Positions 1 to 9,590 are shown, counted from the first letter of the stretch. The stretch: DNA of 64,000 bases from UBA8752 sp036159995 (GCA_036159995.1 JAYYEI010000047.1:1-64000); one strand, 5' to 3'. Notes: a model not told the origin generated them from the letters alone. Translations and numbers: made by a program.

Positions 1-183
1 AATCTCGGTCACGACACGGTCCTTCATTTCCTGCGCGGCCTTGTTGGTGAAGGTCAACGCCAGAATCTTCCGGAATGGAAAAGGCTGGTCACTCGTGAGG
101 CAGCAGGCGAGGTAAGCTTCGACCAAACGAAAAGTCTTGCCGCTTCCCGCGGAAGCGCCCATGACCCGGAAACCCGTCGGCAT
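1..183 (-). CDS. UvrD/AddA-like helicase-nuclease, N-terminus only (runs off window)
   Basis: This is the first 61 codons of a superfamily 1 DNA helicase of the UvrD/RecB/AddA type; the rest lies beyond base 1. The Walker A motif ASAGSGKT comes about 9 residues after the start, and LTFTNKAAQEMKDRV (helicase motif Ia) follows at about residues 44-58. Bacteroidota AddA-like proteins typically begin within 10 residues of ASAGSGKT, which favours the ATG at 183. That ATG also has a purine-rich stretch just upstream. An in-frame ATG at 210 would add nine residues. The likely partner is the PD-(D/E)XK nuclease at 12095-14911, and together they would process double-strand breaks. The gene is divergent from the MbnP-like gene. 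The 139 bases between them show nothing I can define except the short pre-start sequence noted under findings. The helicase class is certain; the AddA assignment is inferred. Confidence 0.85.
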   Translation of the reverse strand, partial: MPTGFRVMGASAGSGKTFRLVEAYLACCLTSDQPFPFRKILALTFTNKAAQEMKDRVVTEI

Positions 184-322
184 CGTTCCTTCCCTCTCCG
201 TGGCGACCATGCGCTCAAGTTCGTCCCTTCCCGCCCATTCCCCAAGCCCCCTGCACACCCCGTGGAGGACAATTGCAACCTGAGGAACCCCCAGACCGTT
301 GTGAAATCAGGAACTTCGAATC

Positions 323-1096
323 ATGCGCTCCTCCTCCAGACGCCCCCTGCTCCTTCCGGCCCTCGTGCCGGTCGCCCTGATGATGCTCGTCCTCGCTCAG
401 GGATGCAAGCCCGAACCGCTCCACGGCGGGCCAGGCACGCTGACCCTGACGGCAGACTTCACCTTTGGTGGAGACAGCGTCCTCGTCGGACGGACGGCCA
501 CGGACGCCAAAGGCAATGCCCTGCGACTGGAGACCTTTTCGCTCTACCTCGGTGGCATCGAACTGCTCAACGACACCGGCGCCATCCGGCTGTCGGAGGC
601 TGAGCGCTGGAATGCCGGGGACGACAACGTCTGGAGCTACATCATCGAGCCCGGAACCTATGACGGCTTCCGGGTGCACCTCGGTGTACCGGCCGAGTTC
701 AACACGGACACCGACCCCACCATCTGGCCCAACGACCATCCGCTCGGTGTCAGTGGCAGCGCCGGCATGTTCTGGAGCTGGAACACCGGCTACATCTTCT
801 CCAAGTTCGACGGCAAGGCAGACACAACAGGCGGCACGGAGTTCCTCCATCCGTTCGCCTACCACATCGGCGGGGACGAGCGTCTGGTGGAAGTCCGCTA
901 TGGATCCCCTTGGGAGGTCAACGAATGTTCCAACCACGCCTTCTCCCTGAGCGGCGAGCTGCTCGACTTCCTGGTGCTCGGAAGCGACACGATCGACGTT
1001 GCGGAAGACAACATCACACACTCGGGGGACAACCCAGCGCTCGCCGACCGCTACGTGGCCGCCCAGACGGCGGCGGTGACCCTCACCAAGCAGTGA
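323..1096 (+). CDS. MbnP-like (copper-binding-type) lipoprotein
   Basis: This 257-residue protein resembles the MbnP family, periplasmic or surface proteins found with the di-haem enzyme MbnH in methanobactin and other copper-related loci. A signal peptide ends in a lipobox (LAQGC, Cys28), so the mature protein should be a lipoprotein. The family-typical core is visible: an N-terminal beta-rich part, the Trp pair in MFWSWNTGYIF (residues 149-159), and HPFAYHIGG (176-184) with two histidines. In studied MbnP proteins a tryptophan is oxidised to kynurenine by MbnH and the product takes part in copper binding. Which Trp would play that role here cannot be decided from sequence alone. The MbnH-like gene follows after 27 bases. 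A metal role is inferred from family and context. Confidence 0.8.
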   Translation: MRSSSRRPLLLPALVPVALMMLVLAQGCKPEPLHGGPGTLTLTADFTFGGDSVLVGRTATDAKGNALRLETFSLYLGGIELLNDTGAIRLSEAERWNAGDDNVWSYIIEPGTYDGFRVHLGVPAEFNTDTDPTIWPNDHPLGVSGSAGMFWSWNTGYIFSKFDGKADTTGGTEFLHPFAYHIGGDERLVEVRYGSPWEVNECSNHAFSLSGELLDFLVLGSDTIDVAEDNITHSGDNPALADRYVAAQTAAVTLTKQ

Positions 1097-1123
1097 TCCC
1101 GGGAGCCACACGATCTTGATCTC

Positions 1124-2248
1124 ATGATGCCCACAGCCCCATTCCGCCCCTCCGTGCGCCTCCTATTTCCGGGAGCGCTGGTGCTGGCTGTGGTGTGGAT
1201 GGCCGGGTGCCGCCCCGACGAGCCGACGGAATGCAAAACCCCACCCGGCGCCACGGCCTTGGAGATTGACATCCCGCCCTTCTTTCCCCCGATGGACATT
1301 CCGCCGGACAACCCCACCACCGTCGAAGGGGTGGAACTCGGCCGGCTGCTCTTCTGGGAAAAAGGGCTCAGCGCGGACAGCACGCAAAGCTGCGGCTCCT
1401 GCCATCTGCCGGCGTTCTCGTTTGCCGACCCCAACCCCGTGTCCACGGGCATCACCGGCGCCCAAGGCACCCGCAACGCCATGGCCCTCGTGAACATGGG
1501 GTGGGCCCAGCGCTTCTTCTGGGACGGCCGGGCCGCCACCCTCGAAGAACAGGTACTCGAACCGATTCCCCACCCGGACGAGATGAACCTACCGTGGCCC
1601 GAGGCCGTGGCGCGGTTGGAGGCTGACTCTGGCTACGCAGACCGGTTCCAGGTGGCCTTCACCGGCGAAGCCATCTCCCCGGAAACCGTCTCCAAGGCCA
1701 TCGCCCAATTCCTGCGGACCATGGTGGCCGCCGACAGCAAGTTCGACCAATGGCGCAGGGGACAGGCACAGCTGACCGACCTCGAATTCCAGGGCTATGA
1801 GATCTTCAACCGCGAAGGCGGGGACCCGGAGATCGTTCAAGGCGGCCAGTTCGGTGGGGATTGCTTCCATTGCCATGGAGAGGCGGGACTGCAGTTCACC
1901 GATTACCTCTTCCACAACAACGGGCTCGACAGCACCTTCGCCGCCGACCCTGGATTGGCCGGCATCACGGGAATCGCCCTCGACAGCGGCCGCTTCCGCA
2001 CCCCCACCCTTCGCAACGTTGCCCTGTCGCCGCCCTACATGCACGACGGGCGGTTCAACACCCTCGAAGAGGTCATCGACCACTACGATTCCGGCGGTCA
2101 CCCCTCGGCCACCATCGACCCGTTCATGAAGTACAGCAGCGGCGGTCTGATGCTGCAGCCCCAGCAGAAGGAGGCCCTCCTTGCGTTCCTGCATACCTTG
2201 ACCGACACCGCGTTCGCCTCCAACCCGGCGTTCTCGGACCCGCACTGA
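1124..2248 (+). CDS. MbnH/MauG-like di-haem cytochrome c peroxidase family lipoprotein
   Basis: This 374-residue protein has two c-type haem sites, CGSCH (residues 90-94) and CFHCH (247-251), the pattern of the bacterial di-haem peroxidase/MauG/MbnH family. The N-terminus is a signal peptide with a lipobox-like cysteine (Cys29, WMAGC), so it is probably anchored in the envelope. The segments RNAMALVNMGWAQRFFWDGR and FRTPTLRNVALSPPYMHDGR match conserved family regions around the haems. MbnH enzymes use high-valent haem to oxidise a tryptophan of their partner MbnP, and the partner gene lies immediately upstream, so I read this as MbnH-like. A plain cytochrome c peroxidase is the alternative. 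Translation may start at 1124 or at the next ATG, 1127. The Nramp-like gene starts 4 bases after the stop, so the three genes look like one operon. Confidence 0.85.
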   Translation: MMPTAPFRPSVRLLFPGALVLAVVWMAGCRPDEPTECKTPPGATALEIDIPPFFPPMDIPPDNPTTVEGVELGRLLFWEKGLSADSTQSCGSCHLPAFSFADPNPVSTGITGAQGTRNAMALVNMGWAQRFFWDGRAATLEEQVLEPIPHPDEMNLPWPEAVARLEADSGYADRFQVAFTGEAISPETVSKAIAQFLRTMVAADSKFDQWRRGQAQLTDLEFQGYEIFNREGGDPEIVQGGQFGGDCFHCHGEAGLQFTDYLFHNNGLDSTFAADPGLAGITGIALDSGRFRTPTLRNVALSPPYMHDGRFNTLEEVIDHYDSGGHPSATIDPFMKYSSGGLMLQPQQKEALLAFLHTLTDTAFASNPAFSDPH

Positions 2249-2251
2249 TCC

Positions 2252-3508
2252 ATGACCCTCCGCCGACTGATGCTGACCCTCGGGCCCGGCATCCTGTTTG
2301 CTTCCACCGCCATCGGCACCAGCCACCTCGTCCAGGCCACCCGGGCGGGCGCCGACTATGGATTTGCCCTCCTGTGGGCCGTGCTCGCCGCCAACATCGC
2401 CAAGTACCCCTTCTTCGAATTCGGCACGCGGTATGCCAATGCCACAGGCACCTCGCTCATCGCCGGATACCGCACCTTCGGCCGCTGGGCCTCGTGGACC
2501 TACCTCATCCTGACGGCCCTGACCTGCGCGTTTGTCATGGGCGGCGTCGGCATCGTTACAGCCGCCTTCCTCGACCACCTGTTCGGGGCTTCTGCCCTCC
2601 TCGGATTCAACGCCACGCCCCACGTGGCCGTCGCCACCTTCACCGGGTGTGTGGCCGTGCTGATGGTCGGGCGGTACGCTGCCCTCGACAAGGTGATCAA
2701 GGCGATCAGCCTGGTGCTGCTCATCGGCACGGTCGGGGCGACCGTCGGCGCCCTGATGCACACCCCCCTCTCCGCCGTGCCCGCCACCCCGGATGGTTTC
2801 AATCCCTGGCAGGGCGCGGAATTCACCTTCCTCATCGCTCTCCTCGGCTGGATGCCCTCGGCCGTGGACCTGAGCCCGTGGATCAGCATCTGGACGCTGG
2901 AGCGCTACCGGCAGACCGGGTTCAAGCCGGCCCTGCGTGACGCCGTGCGGGAATTCAACCTCAGTTACGCCTTCTGCATCCTGCTCGCCTTCTGTTTCCT
3001 GCTTCTCGGCGCCCTGCTTCTGCGCACGCAAGACATGGCCCTACCAAACGGCACCGCCGCCTTCGCGGCCGGCATCATCGGCCTCTACACCGAGGTGCTC
3101 GGAAACTGGAGCACCCCCTTTGTCGGGTCCGCCGCCTTTGCTGCCATGCTCGGCACCTGCATTGCCTGCCTCGACGGCTTCAGCCGGAGCTTTGGTCACG
3201 GCATCGCCGCGCTGCGGGAGACAGAAGTTGAGCCCCGGTACGAGCGGATCAGCCTGATCCTCATCTCCCTCGGGGCCCTGCTGCTCATCATCGTCTTCCC
3301 GCAGGACATCCGGACCCTCCTGGACTTCGGGAACATCCTCAGCTTTTGCGTCGCTCCTCCTGCCGCGCTGGCCATGCTCGTCCTGGTCACCCGCCCGCAA
3401 TTCCCAAAGGACGCCCGACCCCGGCCATGGCTCATCGGAACCGCCATCCTCGGACTGGGCTTCCTTGTGCTGCTGACAGTGCTTTATCTGCGGCACGTGA
3501 TGGGCTGA
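2252..3508 (+). CDS. Divergent Nramp-family membrane transporter lacking the DPGN motif
   Basis: This 418-residue hydrophobic protein has the Nramp (LeuT-fold) layout of about eleven membrane helices. Helix 1 aligns without gaps to Nramp proteins from GPGILFA to AGADYGF, but the position of the metal-binding DPGN motif reads GTSH. In helix 6 the usual MPH motif is MPS within LGWMPSAVDLSPW. In canonical Nramps the Asp and Asn of DPGN and the Met of helix 6 bind Mn2+ or Fe2+. Their replacement suggests a different substrate or mechanism, as in other Nramp-related subgroups. Such divergent members are annotated simply as Nramp family or divalent metal transporters. The gene starts 4 bases after the MbnH-like gene, linking it to the MbnP/MbnH pair. 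The substrate cannot be named. Confidence 0.8.
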   Translation: MTLRRLMLTLGPGILFASTAIGTSHLVQATRAGADYGFALLWAVLAANIAKYPFFEFGTRYANATGTSLIAGYRTFGRWASWTYLILTALTCAFVMGGVGIVTAAFLDHLFGASALLGFNATPHVAVATFTGCVAVLMVGRYAALDKVIKAISLVLLIGTVGATVGALMHTPLSAVPATPDGFNPWQGAEFTFLIALLGWMPSAVDLSPWISIWTLERYRQTGFKPALRDAVREFNLSYAFCILLAFCFLLLGALLLRTQDMALPNGTAAFAAGIIGLYTEVLGNWSTPFVGSAAFAAMLGTCIACLDGFSRSFGHGIAALRETEVEPRYERISLILISLGALLLIIVFPQDIRTLLDFGNILSFCVAPPAALAMLVLVTRPQFPKDARPRPWLIGTAILGLGFLVLLTVLYLRHVMG

Positions 3509-3642
3509 CCCCATCGGGTGCAGATGTGACCATGTCGGGGTTTACAAGTCCCCCTCCCCCCGGGATTCGAAGGGATGGACACCGGTAATTTCAATACATG
3601 GTTGGATGCAACCCCGGCGGCGGGTCCGCCGTAACCTCATTC

Positions 3643-6600
3643 ATGGGCACCCGCTTCACGAAGATTCTCCTGCTGTCCGCCCTCGCGGCGGTCCCAGCCG
3701 GAGACCTCGCGGCCCAATGTCCGCAGTTCCTCGGAACCGAAGTGGTGGCCGACCTTCCCGCCACCGCCGCCAGTCCGCATTGGTTCCACTGCATCGGAAG
3801 CGTCACCGCCGACCCGGCACCCTTCACCTTCGAGCTGACCGCCCAGCCTGCCACACATACGGGCGTGGTCATCGATTGGGGCGACGGCTCTCCTGACGAA
3901 GCCATCGGCAATTGGAACGGATCCACCCCCATTGTCCACGGATACGCTCCGGAAGAGTGGCGCAACTACACCATCACCGTGACCACGACGGCCTGCCCCG
4001 CCGGCGTCTCGGGCACCCTGGTCTATGAGCCCGACACCCCCGGAGCCGGCCTGGTCTATGGCGACAGCAATGCCGGCTGTGCCCCCTTCACCGGTCTGCC
4101 CCGCATCGACGTCAACCTGGCCTTCAGCCCCAACTGGAGTTTCTCCCTCGACTGGGGAGACGGCACCGGGACCGACTCCTTTACCATGGAGCAGGTGCTC
4201 AACGACCCCACCTACGACACGCTCAAGTTCGTCGCGGGTTCAGGCGATGAGATCATCCGCATTTCGGGGATGTCGCATGACTACCAATCCCTCAACTGCT
4301 CAACGGGGAATTGCGACCACGACCTGACCCTGGTCTACTCCAACTTCTGCTCGGTTCGCGGAGCCAGTGCCCCATATGTACCGGGTGGCACCCTCGTGGG
4401 CACCGGATACAACGAAGCCTTCCTCGGCAACGCCTTCCTCACCTGGGATGTGGACGAGGCGGAAATCCAAGTGGCCGACCCCGTGGTGTGCTGGCCCGAG
4501 AATGAAACGACCGTGAGCAATGCCTCCTGCCCGGATTGCTGCGATGCCTCCAGCGGCAACAATCTGGCAGGAAACGGGACCATCCGGACGGAGAAATGGG
4601 ATTTTGGTGGCGCCACGTACATCGGGGGAGGGCCCGACCCCACCAATTGGATCGACTGGGCCGGCGATTGTGCCAGCGAACAGGCCCACGCGCTGTCCTT
4701 CCCGGGTCCAGGGATCTACACGGTGACCCTCTTCTCTCAAAACCACTGCGGAATTGACACCGTCACCCAGGACATCACGGTCGCTCCACCACCCACCGTG
4801 ACTGCCACGAGCAGCCAGACCAGTCTCTGCCCGGGGGAGCCGTTCCAATTCGAGACAGTGGGCTGGAGCGCGGACCCACCCCTCACCGCGGACGACCTGA
4901 GCTTCAATTTCACCTATGGTGATGGGCCCTTCTCCATCACCATCGCTATGGTGGGAGGCTTAATTCCCTTCAACAACATCCCCGCCCAACCCGGCAACGT
5001 CTACGCCGCCGCGGGCAACTATGACGCCACGGTCCAGGTGTTCCCGACCCAGTCCCCCACCTGCCTGGGCGCCGCCGTCATCCCCGTTACGGTCCTCGCG
5101 TCGCCTACGGCCGACTTCAGTCTGCCGCCAGACGCCTGCGACACCGAGGCCACCGTCCAACCGGTCGACGGCTCCACGGATGCCGTGGACTACGCGTGGT
5201 CCCTTTCCGGTGTGGGGAGCATCGGCACCACCGCCGTGGTCGACCCCATCGTGCTGAACGGACCGGGCAACTTCACCTTCGACCTCACGGTGACGTCCTC
5301 CAACGGGTGCAGTGATTCCCGGAGCCGCACCTTTACGCTGGCCGATCTTCCGGTCGCCGACTTCGCCGTGGAAGACGCCTGCCTGGGAGTTCAGACCCTC
5401 CTCGACGCCACGGCTTCCACAACCGATGTGGCCTACGGCGGCGCCATCGTCTCCTACGAGTGGACGCTAAGCGATGGTTCCGTTCTTACCGGAAACACCC
5501 AGAGCGTGGACTACGGCGGGCCCGGAAACCAAGCGGTGGAACTCATCGTGACCACGGCCGCCGGGTGTGCCGACACCCTCAGCCAGACCTTCGACATCCT
5601 GCCCAGACCCGCTGTCGGACTGTTGGAGGGCGACACGATTGGATGCAGTCCCTTCACGGTCGAACTCAACGCCCTCGACTCCACGGGCATCACAACGCCG
5701 TCCAACTTCATCTGGGACTACGGTCACGGCGGCGCAACCGGCCCCGATGCCGACGGCACCCACACCTGGCCCCCCAACAACGGGGAGGACACCTTGTACT
5801 ACGATGTCATCGTGGAAGCCGGACTTGGCGGATGCACGAGCACCGACCAACTCACGGTCGCTGTCGCCCCTTCCCCCTTCGTCCAGACAGATGGCGGTGA
5901 GGTCTGCAGTGGAAACCCCTTCCAGTTCGAGGGCAACGCCTTCAACCTGGGCGAGGATCCCGAATGGTTCTGGGAAGTGGACGAGGTCTGGTCCCCCTTC
6001 GTGGAGGATTACGGCACCATCACCAGCGATTTCGATGACTTCCAATGGACCTTCGTGAACCCCGGTTTCGCCTCGGACACCGTGCCCATCTCCCTCACGG
6101 TCAGCCGGCCCAATGGGTGCTCAGCGACCGACCTCGCCACCCTCTTCGTCCGCCCGTCTTACGCCCCCTTCGTCGAGGATGCCGACGGCTGTGTGCCCCT
6201 CGTCGTGGCCACGCCTCCCCAGGCTGCCCTGGATGTCCAATGGGATTTCGGAGACCTGAACAACCCCAACGTCCCGGGAGCCACGGCCCACTTCTACACT
6301 GAGCCCGGCACCTACACGGTGGTGGCCGATGGCATCAGCGTGTTCGGTTGTGCGGGATCGGACACCTCCACGGTGGTTGTCTACCCGACACCCACACCCG
6401 CCCTGACGGCCGAGGATGCCCTCTGCGCCCCGGATCCGGTGAATCCCGTGCGCTCCGACGGGCCCACGGATGGCGCCAGCAGCTGGAGTCTCCAAGTCGA
6501 TCTCGGAACCATCTATCCCTGGAATGGAGGCACCGATACAACCCTCTCGCTCGAACCGGGCAACCACCTGTTGACCCTCATCGCCACGACCGTCGAGGGA

Positions 6601-8550
6601 TGCGTGGCCGAGGTCAGCACGGGCGTCTTGGTGCAGGACGAGGTGACGGCCGGATTCACCCTCCCCATGGATGGATGCTCCCCCGTGGCCTTCAACGTGA
6701 CCGACGTGGACATCCCCACGGGGACCACGGCCACCTGGACCATTGACACCCCGTTCGGCATCGACACGGTGGAGACGACGACCCCGTTCGCTCCGGATTG
6801 GTTCACAGACCCGATCGCGGGACCCGCCACGTACTCGGTGGTCCTCAACGTGGAGGACCCCCTCACAGGATGCACCGCCCAGCACACGGACTCCATCACC
6901 GTCATGCCCCAACCGGTGGGCGAGATGTCGGTGGCCGGGCTCAATGGGTGCGACGTGATCGCCACATTCGCCTACAGTGGTTCGGCGGATGCCTTGACCT
7001 GGACCTTCGGTGACCCCTTTGACCCGGCCCCGGAAACGACCTCGGCGACCACCATCTCCCATGCTTATCCCAACCCCCTCGGCACCGGCTACATCGCCAC
7101 AGCCACGGTCACGGCCAGCATCGGAACCTGCACTGATACCGACCAGGTCAGCTTCGACATCCCCGCCATCGTCGAGGCCGAAATCAGCCTGCCGGACACC
7201 GTCTGCATGGGCACCTCGGTGCCCCTCGAAAACCTGTCCACCGGCGTGCCTCTCGCCATGGGCATCGCGAGCGGAGCCTGGACCTGGACCGTCGGCAACG
7301 ACACCCTCGTCGGGTTTGAGCCGGTGCTCCCTCCACTCGATTCCACCACCGTCAATGCAGGGCCCCAGACCAATGCGGTGCTCCCCATCTCCCTGACCAT
7401 CGTCCATCCGGAGAGCGGGTGCACCGATGAAACGGAGGCCAACATCGTGGTGCTGGGCAATCCCGTCGCCAGCTTCATCGCCACACCCGACATCCTGTTC
7501 GAGGAACCCTACACGACCAACCTCATCGACTTGAACCAGGTCGCAACGGGCGGGGCGGCCTTGTGGAGTGTCAGTGGCGGCGGAGAATTCAACGAATCCG
7601 AGGCGACCGTGACGTGGCCGGTCAACACCCACGGAATCCAGACCATCACGGTCGTCCTCGACAACTCAGGCTGCACGGACACCTTTAGTCAGGAAGTCCT
7701 GCTCATCCCGCCGGCTCCTGCCATCAGCTTTGAAGGCGACACCACTTCCTGTGCGCCGTTGCAGGCCAGCTTCGCTCCGAGCATCATCGGGGTCGTGGAC
7801 AGCGTGGTGTGGACCTTCGGCCAAGGCACATCCCGGGTCGTCCAGGACCAGCCGAGTGACCCAATCAGCTTCGGCTACTTCGAGCCGGGGACGTATACAG
7901 TCGGTGTGACCGCCTATGGACCGGGCGGCACCGCCATCGCCCAGACCCAGACGGTCGTCGTGCTCGATCAGGTCAATGCGGGCTTCTCCATCTTCCCTTC
8001 GGAATGTGTGGAGGTAGGCGACGTCATTGAATTCACACCCAACTTCAATTATGACGGGTCGATTTACAGCTGGTCCTTCGGCGACGGGGCCGAAGTGGAG
8101 ACGACACAAGGAGAGATCGTGACCCACACCTACACGGAGGCGGGCAGTCCCACCATCACGTTGACCATCGAAAACGCCCTGTGCATCGACAACACCTCCC
8201 GTGTCGGCTGCATCATCGAATTCCAAGGGGGCAGTGTCGGCGTGCCGAGCGCCTTCACCCCCACCTTCGGCGGCGACGGCTCCGGAGCCCAGAACTACGG
8301 GGACGATGACCTCCGCGACAACGACGTCTTCTTCCCCCAGATCGACGGCACCCCCGCCGCTTACAGCTTCACCGTCTACAACCGGTGGGGAGAACAGATT
8401 TTCAGCACCTCCGATCCCTCCGTCGGGTGGAACGGCCACTTCCAGGGCAAGCTCTGCAAGCAGGACGTCTACGTCTGGCGGGTGGCCGCCGTGTTCATCG
8501 ATGGAACATCGGTGGAACAGGCCGGGGACGTCACCTTGATCCGCCGATGA
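3643..8550 (+). CDS. Giant secreted PKD-repeat protein with T9SS type B (gliding-motility-type) C-terminal domain
   Basis: This protein of 1,635 residues is exported by Sec and then probably by the T9SS. The chosen ATG at 3643 gives a clean signal peptide (MGTRFTKILLLSAL..., cleavage near AAQ). An in-frame ATG at 3598 would add 15 non-hydrophobic residues. Most of the protein is a chain of PKD/Ig-like beta domains, recognised by repeated WDFGD, WSFGDG and WTFGDP-like strands and by TYTVV- or TITVV-like strands. The last 90 or so residues form a CHU_C/gliding-motility-associated C-terminal domain, with AFTPTFGGDG, DNDVFFP, YNRWGEQIF, WNGHFQGK and VYVWRVAA. This type B sorting domain is typically exported with a PorP/SprF partner, and such a gene follows with an ATGA overlap. 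A surface adhesin role is inferred from the PKD architecture. Confidence 0.93.
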   Translation: MGTRFTKILLLSALAAVPAGDLAAQCPQFLGTEVVADLPATAASPHWFHCIGSVTADPAPFTFELTAQPATHTGVVIDWGDGSPDEAIGNWNGSTPIVHGYAPEEWRNYTITVTTTACPAGVSGTLVYEPDTPGAGLVYGDSNAGCAPFTGLPRIDVNLAFSPNWSFSLDWGDGTGTDSFTMEQVLNDPTYDTLKFVAGSGDEIIRISGMSHDYQSLNCSTGNCDHDLTLVYSNFCSVRGASAPYVPGGTLVGTGYNEAFLGNAFLTWDVDEAEIQVADPVVCWPENETTVSNASCPDCCDASSGNNLAGNGTIRTEKWDFGGATYIGGGPDPTNWIDWAGDCASEQAHALSFPGPGIYTVTLFSQNHCGIDTVTQDITVAPPPTVTATSSQTSLCPGEPFQFETVGWSADPPLTADDLSFNFTYGDGPFSITIAMVGGLIPFNNIPAQPGNVYAAAGNYDATVQVFPTQSPTCLGAAVIPVTVLASPTADFSLPPDACDTEATVQPVDGSTDAVDYAWSLSGVGSIGTTAVVDPIVLNGPGNFTFDLTVTSSNGCSDSRSRTFTLADLPVADFAVEDACLGVQTLLDATASTTDVAYGGAIVSYEWTLSDGSVLTGNTQSVDYGGPGNQAVELIVTTAAGCADTLSQTFDILPRPAVGLLEGDTIGCSPFTVELNALDSTGITTPSNFIWDYGHGGATGPDADGTHTWPPNNGEDTLYYDVIVEAGLGGCTSTDQLTVAVAPSPFVQTDGGEVCSGNPFQFEGNAFNLGEDPEWFWEVDEVWSPFVEDYGTITSDFDDFQWTFVNPGFASDTVPISLTVSRPNGCSATDLATLFVRPSYAPFVEDADGCVPLVVATPPQAALDVQWDFGDLNNPNVPGATAHFYTEPGTYTVVADGISVFGCAGSDTSTVVVYPTPTPALTAEDALCAPDPVNPVRSDGPTDGASSWSLQVDLGTIYPWNGGTDTTLSLEPGNHLLTLIATTVEGCVAEVSTGVLVQDEVTAGFTLPMDGCSPVAFNVTDVDIPTGTTATWTIDTPFGIDTVETTTPFAPDWFTDPIAGPATYSVVLNVEDPLTGCTAQHTDSITVMPQPVGEMSVAGLNGCDVIATFAYSGSADALTWTFGDPFDPAPETTSATTISHAYPNPLGTGYIATATVTASIGTCTDTDQVSFDIPAIVEAEISLPDTVCMGTSVPLENLSTGVPLAMGIASGAWTWTVGNDTLVGFEPVLPPLDSTTVNAGPQTNAVLPISLTIVHPESGCTDETEANIVVLGNPVASFIATPDILFEEPYTTNLIDLNQVATGGAALWSVSGGGEFNESEATVTWPVNTHGIQTITVVLDNSGCTDTFSQEVLLIPPAPAISFEGDTTSCAPLQASFAPSIIGVVDSVVWTFGQGTSRVVQDQPSDPISFGYFEPGTYTVGVTAYGPGGTAIAQTQTVVVLDQVNAGFSIFPSECVEVGDVIEFTPNFNYDGSIYSWSFGDGAEVETTQGEIVTHTYTEAGSPTITLTIENALCIDNTSRVGCIIEFQGGSVGVPSAFTPTFGGDGSGAQNYGDDDLRDNDVFFPQIDGTPAAYSFTVYNRWGEQIFSTSDPSVGWNGHFQGKLCKQDVYVWRVAAVFIDGTSVEQAGDVTLIRR

Positions 8551-9584
8551 ATCCACTCCGCCCCCTTCTCCTTCGGAGCGCGACCGTGTTGGTCGCGCTG
8601 CTCTGCCTCGGCGGACTGCGTGCGCAGGATGCCCAGCTGACCCAGTTCTATGCCGCGGCACCCCACCTGAATCCGGCCTTCGCCGGCGGCACTTTGGAGA
8701 ACCGCGTGGCCTTCCATTACCGCAACCAGTGGCCCGGACTGCCGGGACGGTTCGTGTCCTACGGCGCCTCCTATGACGTCTTCATCCCCAAGATCAACAG
8801 TGGCATCGGCGTCATCTTCTCCTCTGATGAAGCGGGCACCGGCGCGCTGGGATCCAGCTCCTTCGCCTTCCAATACAGCTACGAGGTTCCGATCAACGAC
8901 AAGCTGTCGTTCCGGCCCGGATTGCAGCTCGGATGGAGCAGCCGGGGCCTGCTGAACTGGCAGGACCTCGTCTTCGGAGACCAGATCAACCGCGGTGTGA
9001 CCGACGGAGGTGCTTCCGCTTCGCTCGAGGGGCTGGCCAACTTCCAGCTTGTCCGCAACTTCTTCGATGTGGCCGCCGGCGGCGTCCTCTACGGCAAGAA
9101 ATTCTGGCTCGGCGTCAGCAGCCGCCACCTCAACACGCCGTCCGAGAGCCTGACCGATGCGACCACGGCCCCCGTGCCCATCTGGTTCAGCACCCATGGC
9201 GGCCTCCGGATCCCCATCGAGGGCGGTCCGACCGGCATCGACCAGGATGTCCTCATCGCAGCCGGGTACCGGACCCAGGGCCAATTCGACCAGATGGACT
9301 TCGGCATCAGCATCGACAGCCCTTTCCTCACCTACGGAGTCTCCTACCGCCAGATCCTGATGAAGCAGGCCCCAGACGGAGCGCCGAACCACGATGCCGT
9401 CTCCCTGTTGCTCGGCCTCACTGAGGAGAACTTCCGGATCGGATACAGCTATGACATCACCGTCTCAACCCTGGGTTGGGGCATCACGGATGGCGCCCAC
9501 GAGCTGACGTTGACCTACGTCTGGAAGACCCCCAGCCACCTTCGGACCCGACCCCACCGGGTGCTGCCCTGCGCTGAATTCTGA
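8547..9584 (+). CDS. PorP/SprF family type IX secretion outer-membrane protein
   Basis: This 345-residue protein belongs to the PorP/SprF family. It has a signal peptide ending in LRAQ, followed by the family signature DAQLTQFYAAAPHLNPAFAG (residues 25-44) and a barrel of alternating beta strands. Family members sit in the outer membrane and are often encoded beside a cargo protein with a type B C-terminal domain, which they help to export or anchor. Here the ATG at 8547 overlaps the TGA of the PKD giant (ATGA), so the two are translationally coupled and almost certainly functional partners. Starting at 8547 removes an out-of-context upstream extension and leaves a normal signal peptide. Only 6 bases separate it from the convergent murB gene, with no evident terminator. 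Confidence 0.92.
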   Translation: MNPLRPLLLRSATVLVALLCLGGLRAQDAQLTQFYAAAPHLNPAFAGGTLENRVAFHYRNQWPGLPGRFVSYGASYDVFIPKINSGIGVIFSSDEAGTGALGSSSFAFQYSYEVPINDKLSFRPGLQLGWSSRGLLNWQDLVFGDQINRGVTDGGASASLEGLANFQLVRNFFDVAAGGVLYGKKFWLGVSSRHLNTPSESLTDATTAPVPIWFSTHGGLRIPIEGGPTGIDQDVLIAAGYRTQGQFDQMDFGISIDSPFLTYGVSYRQILMKQAPDGAPNHDAVSLLLGLTEENFRIGYSYDITVSTLGWGITDGAHELTLTYVWKTPSHLRTRPHRVLPCAEF

Positions 9585-9590
9585 CGGCGC

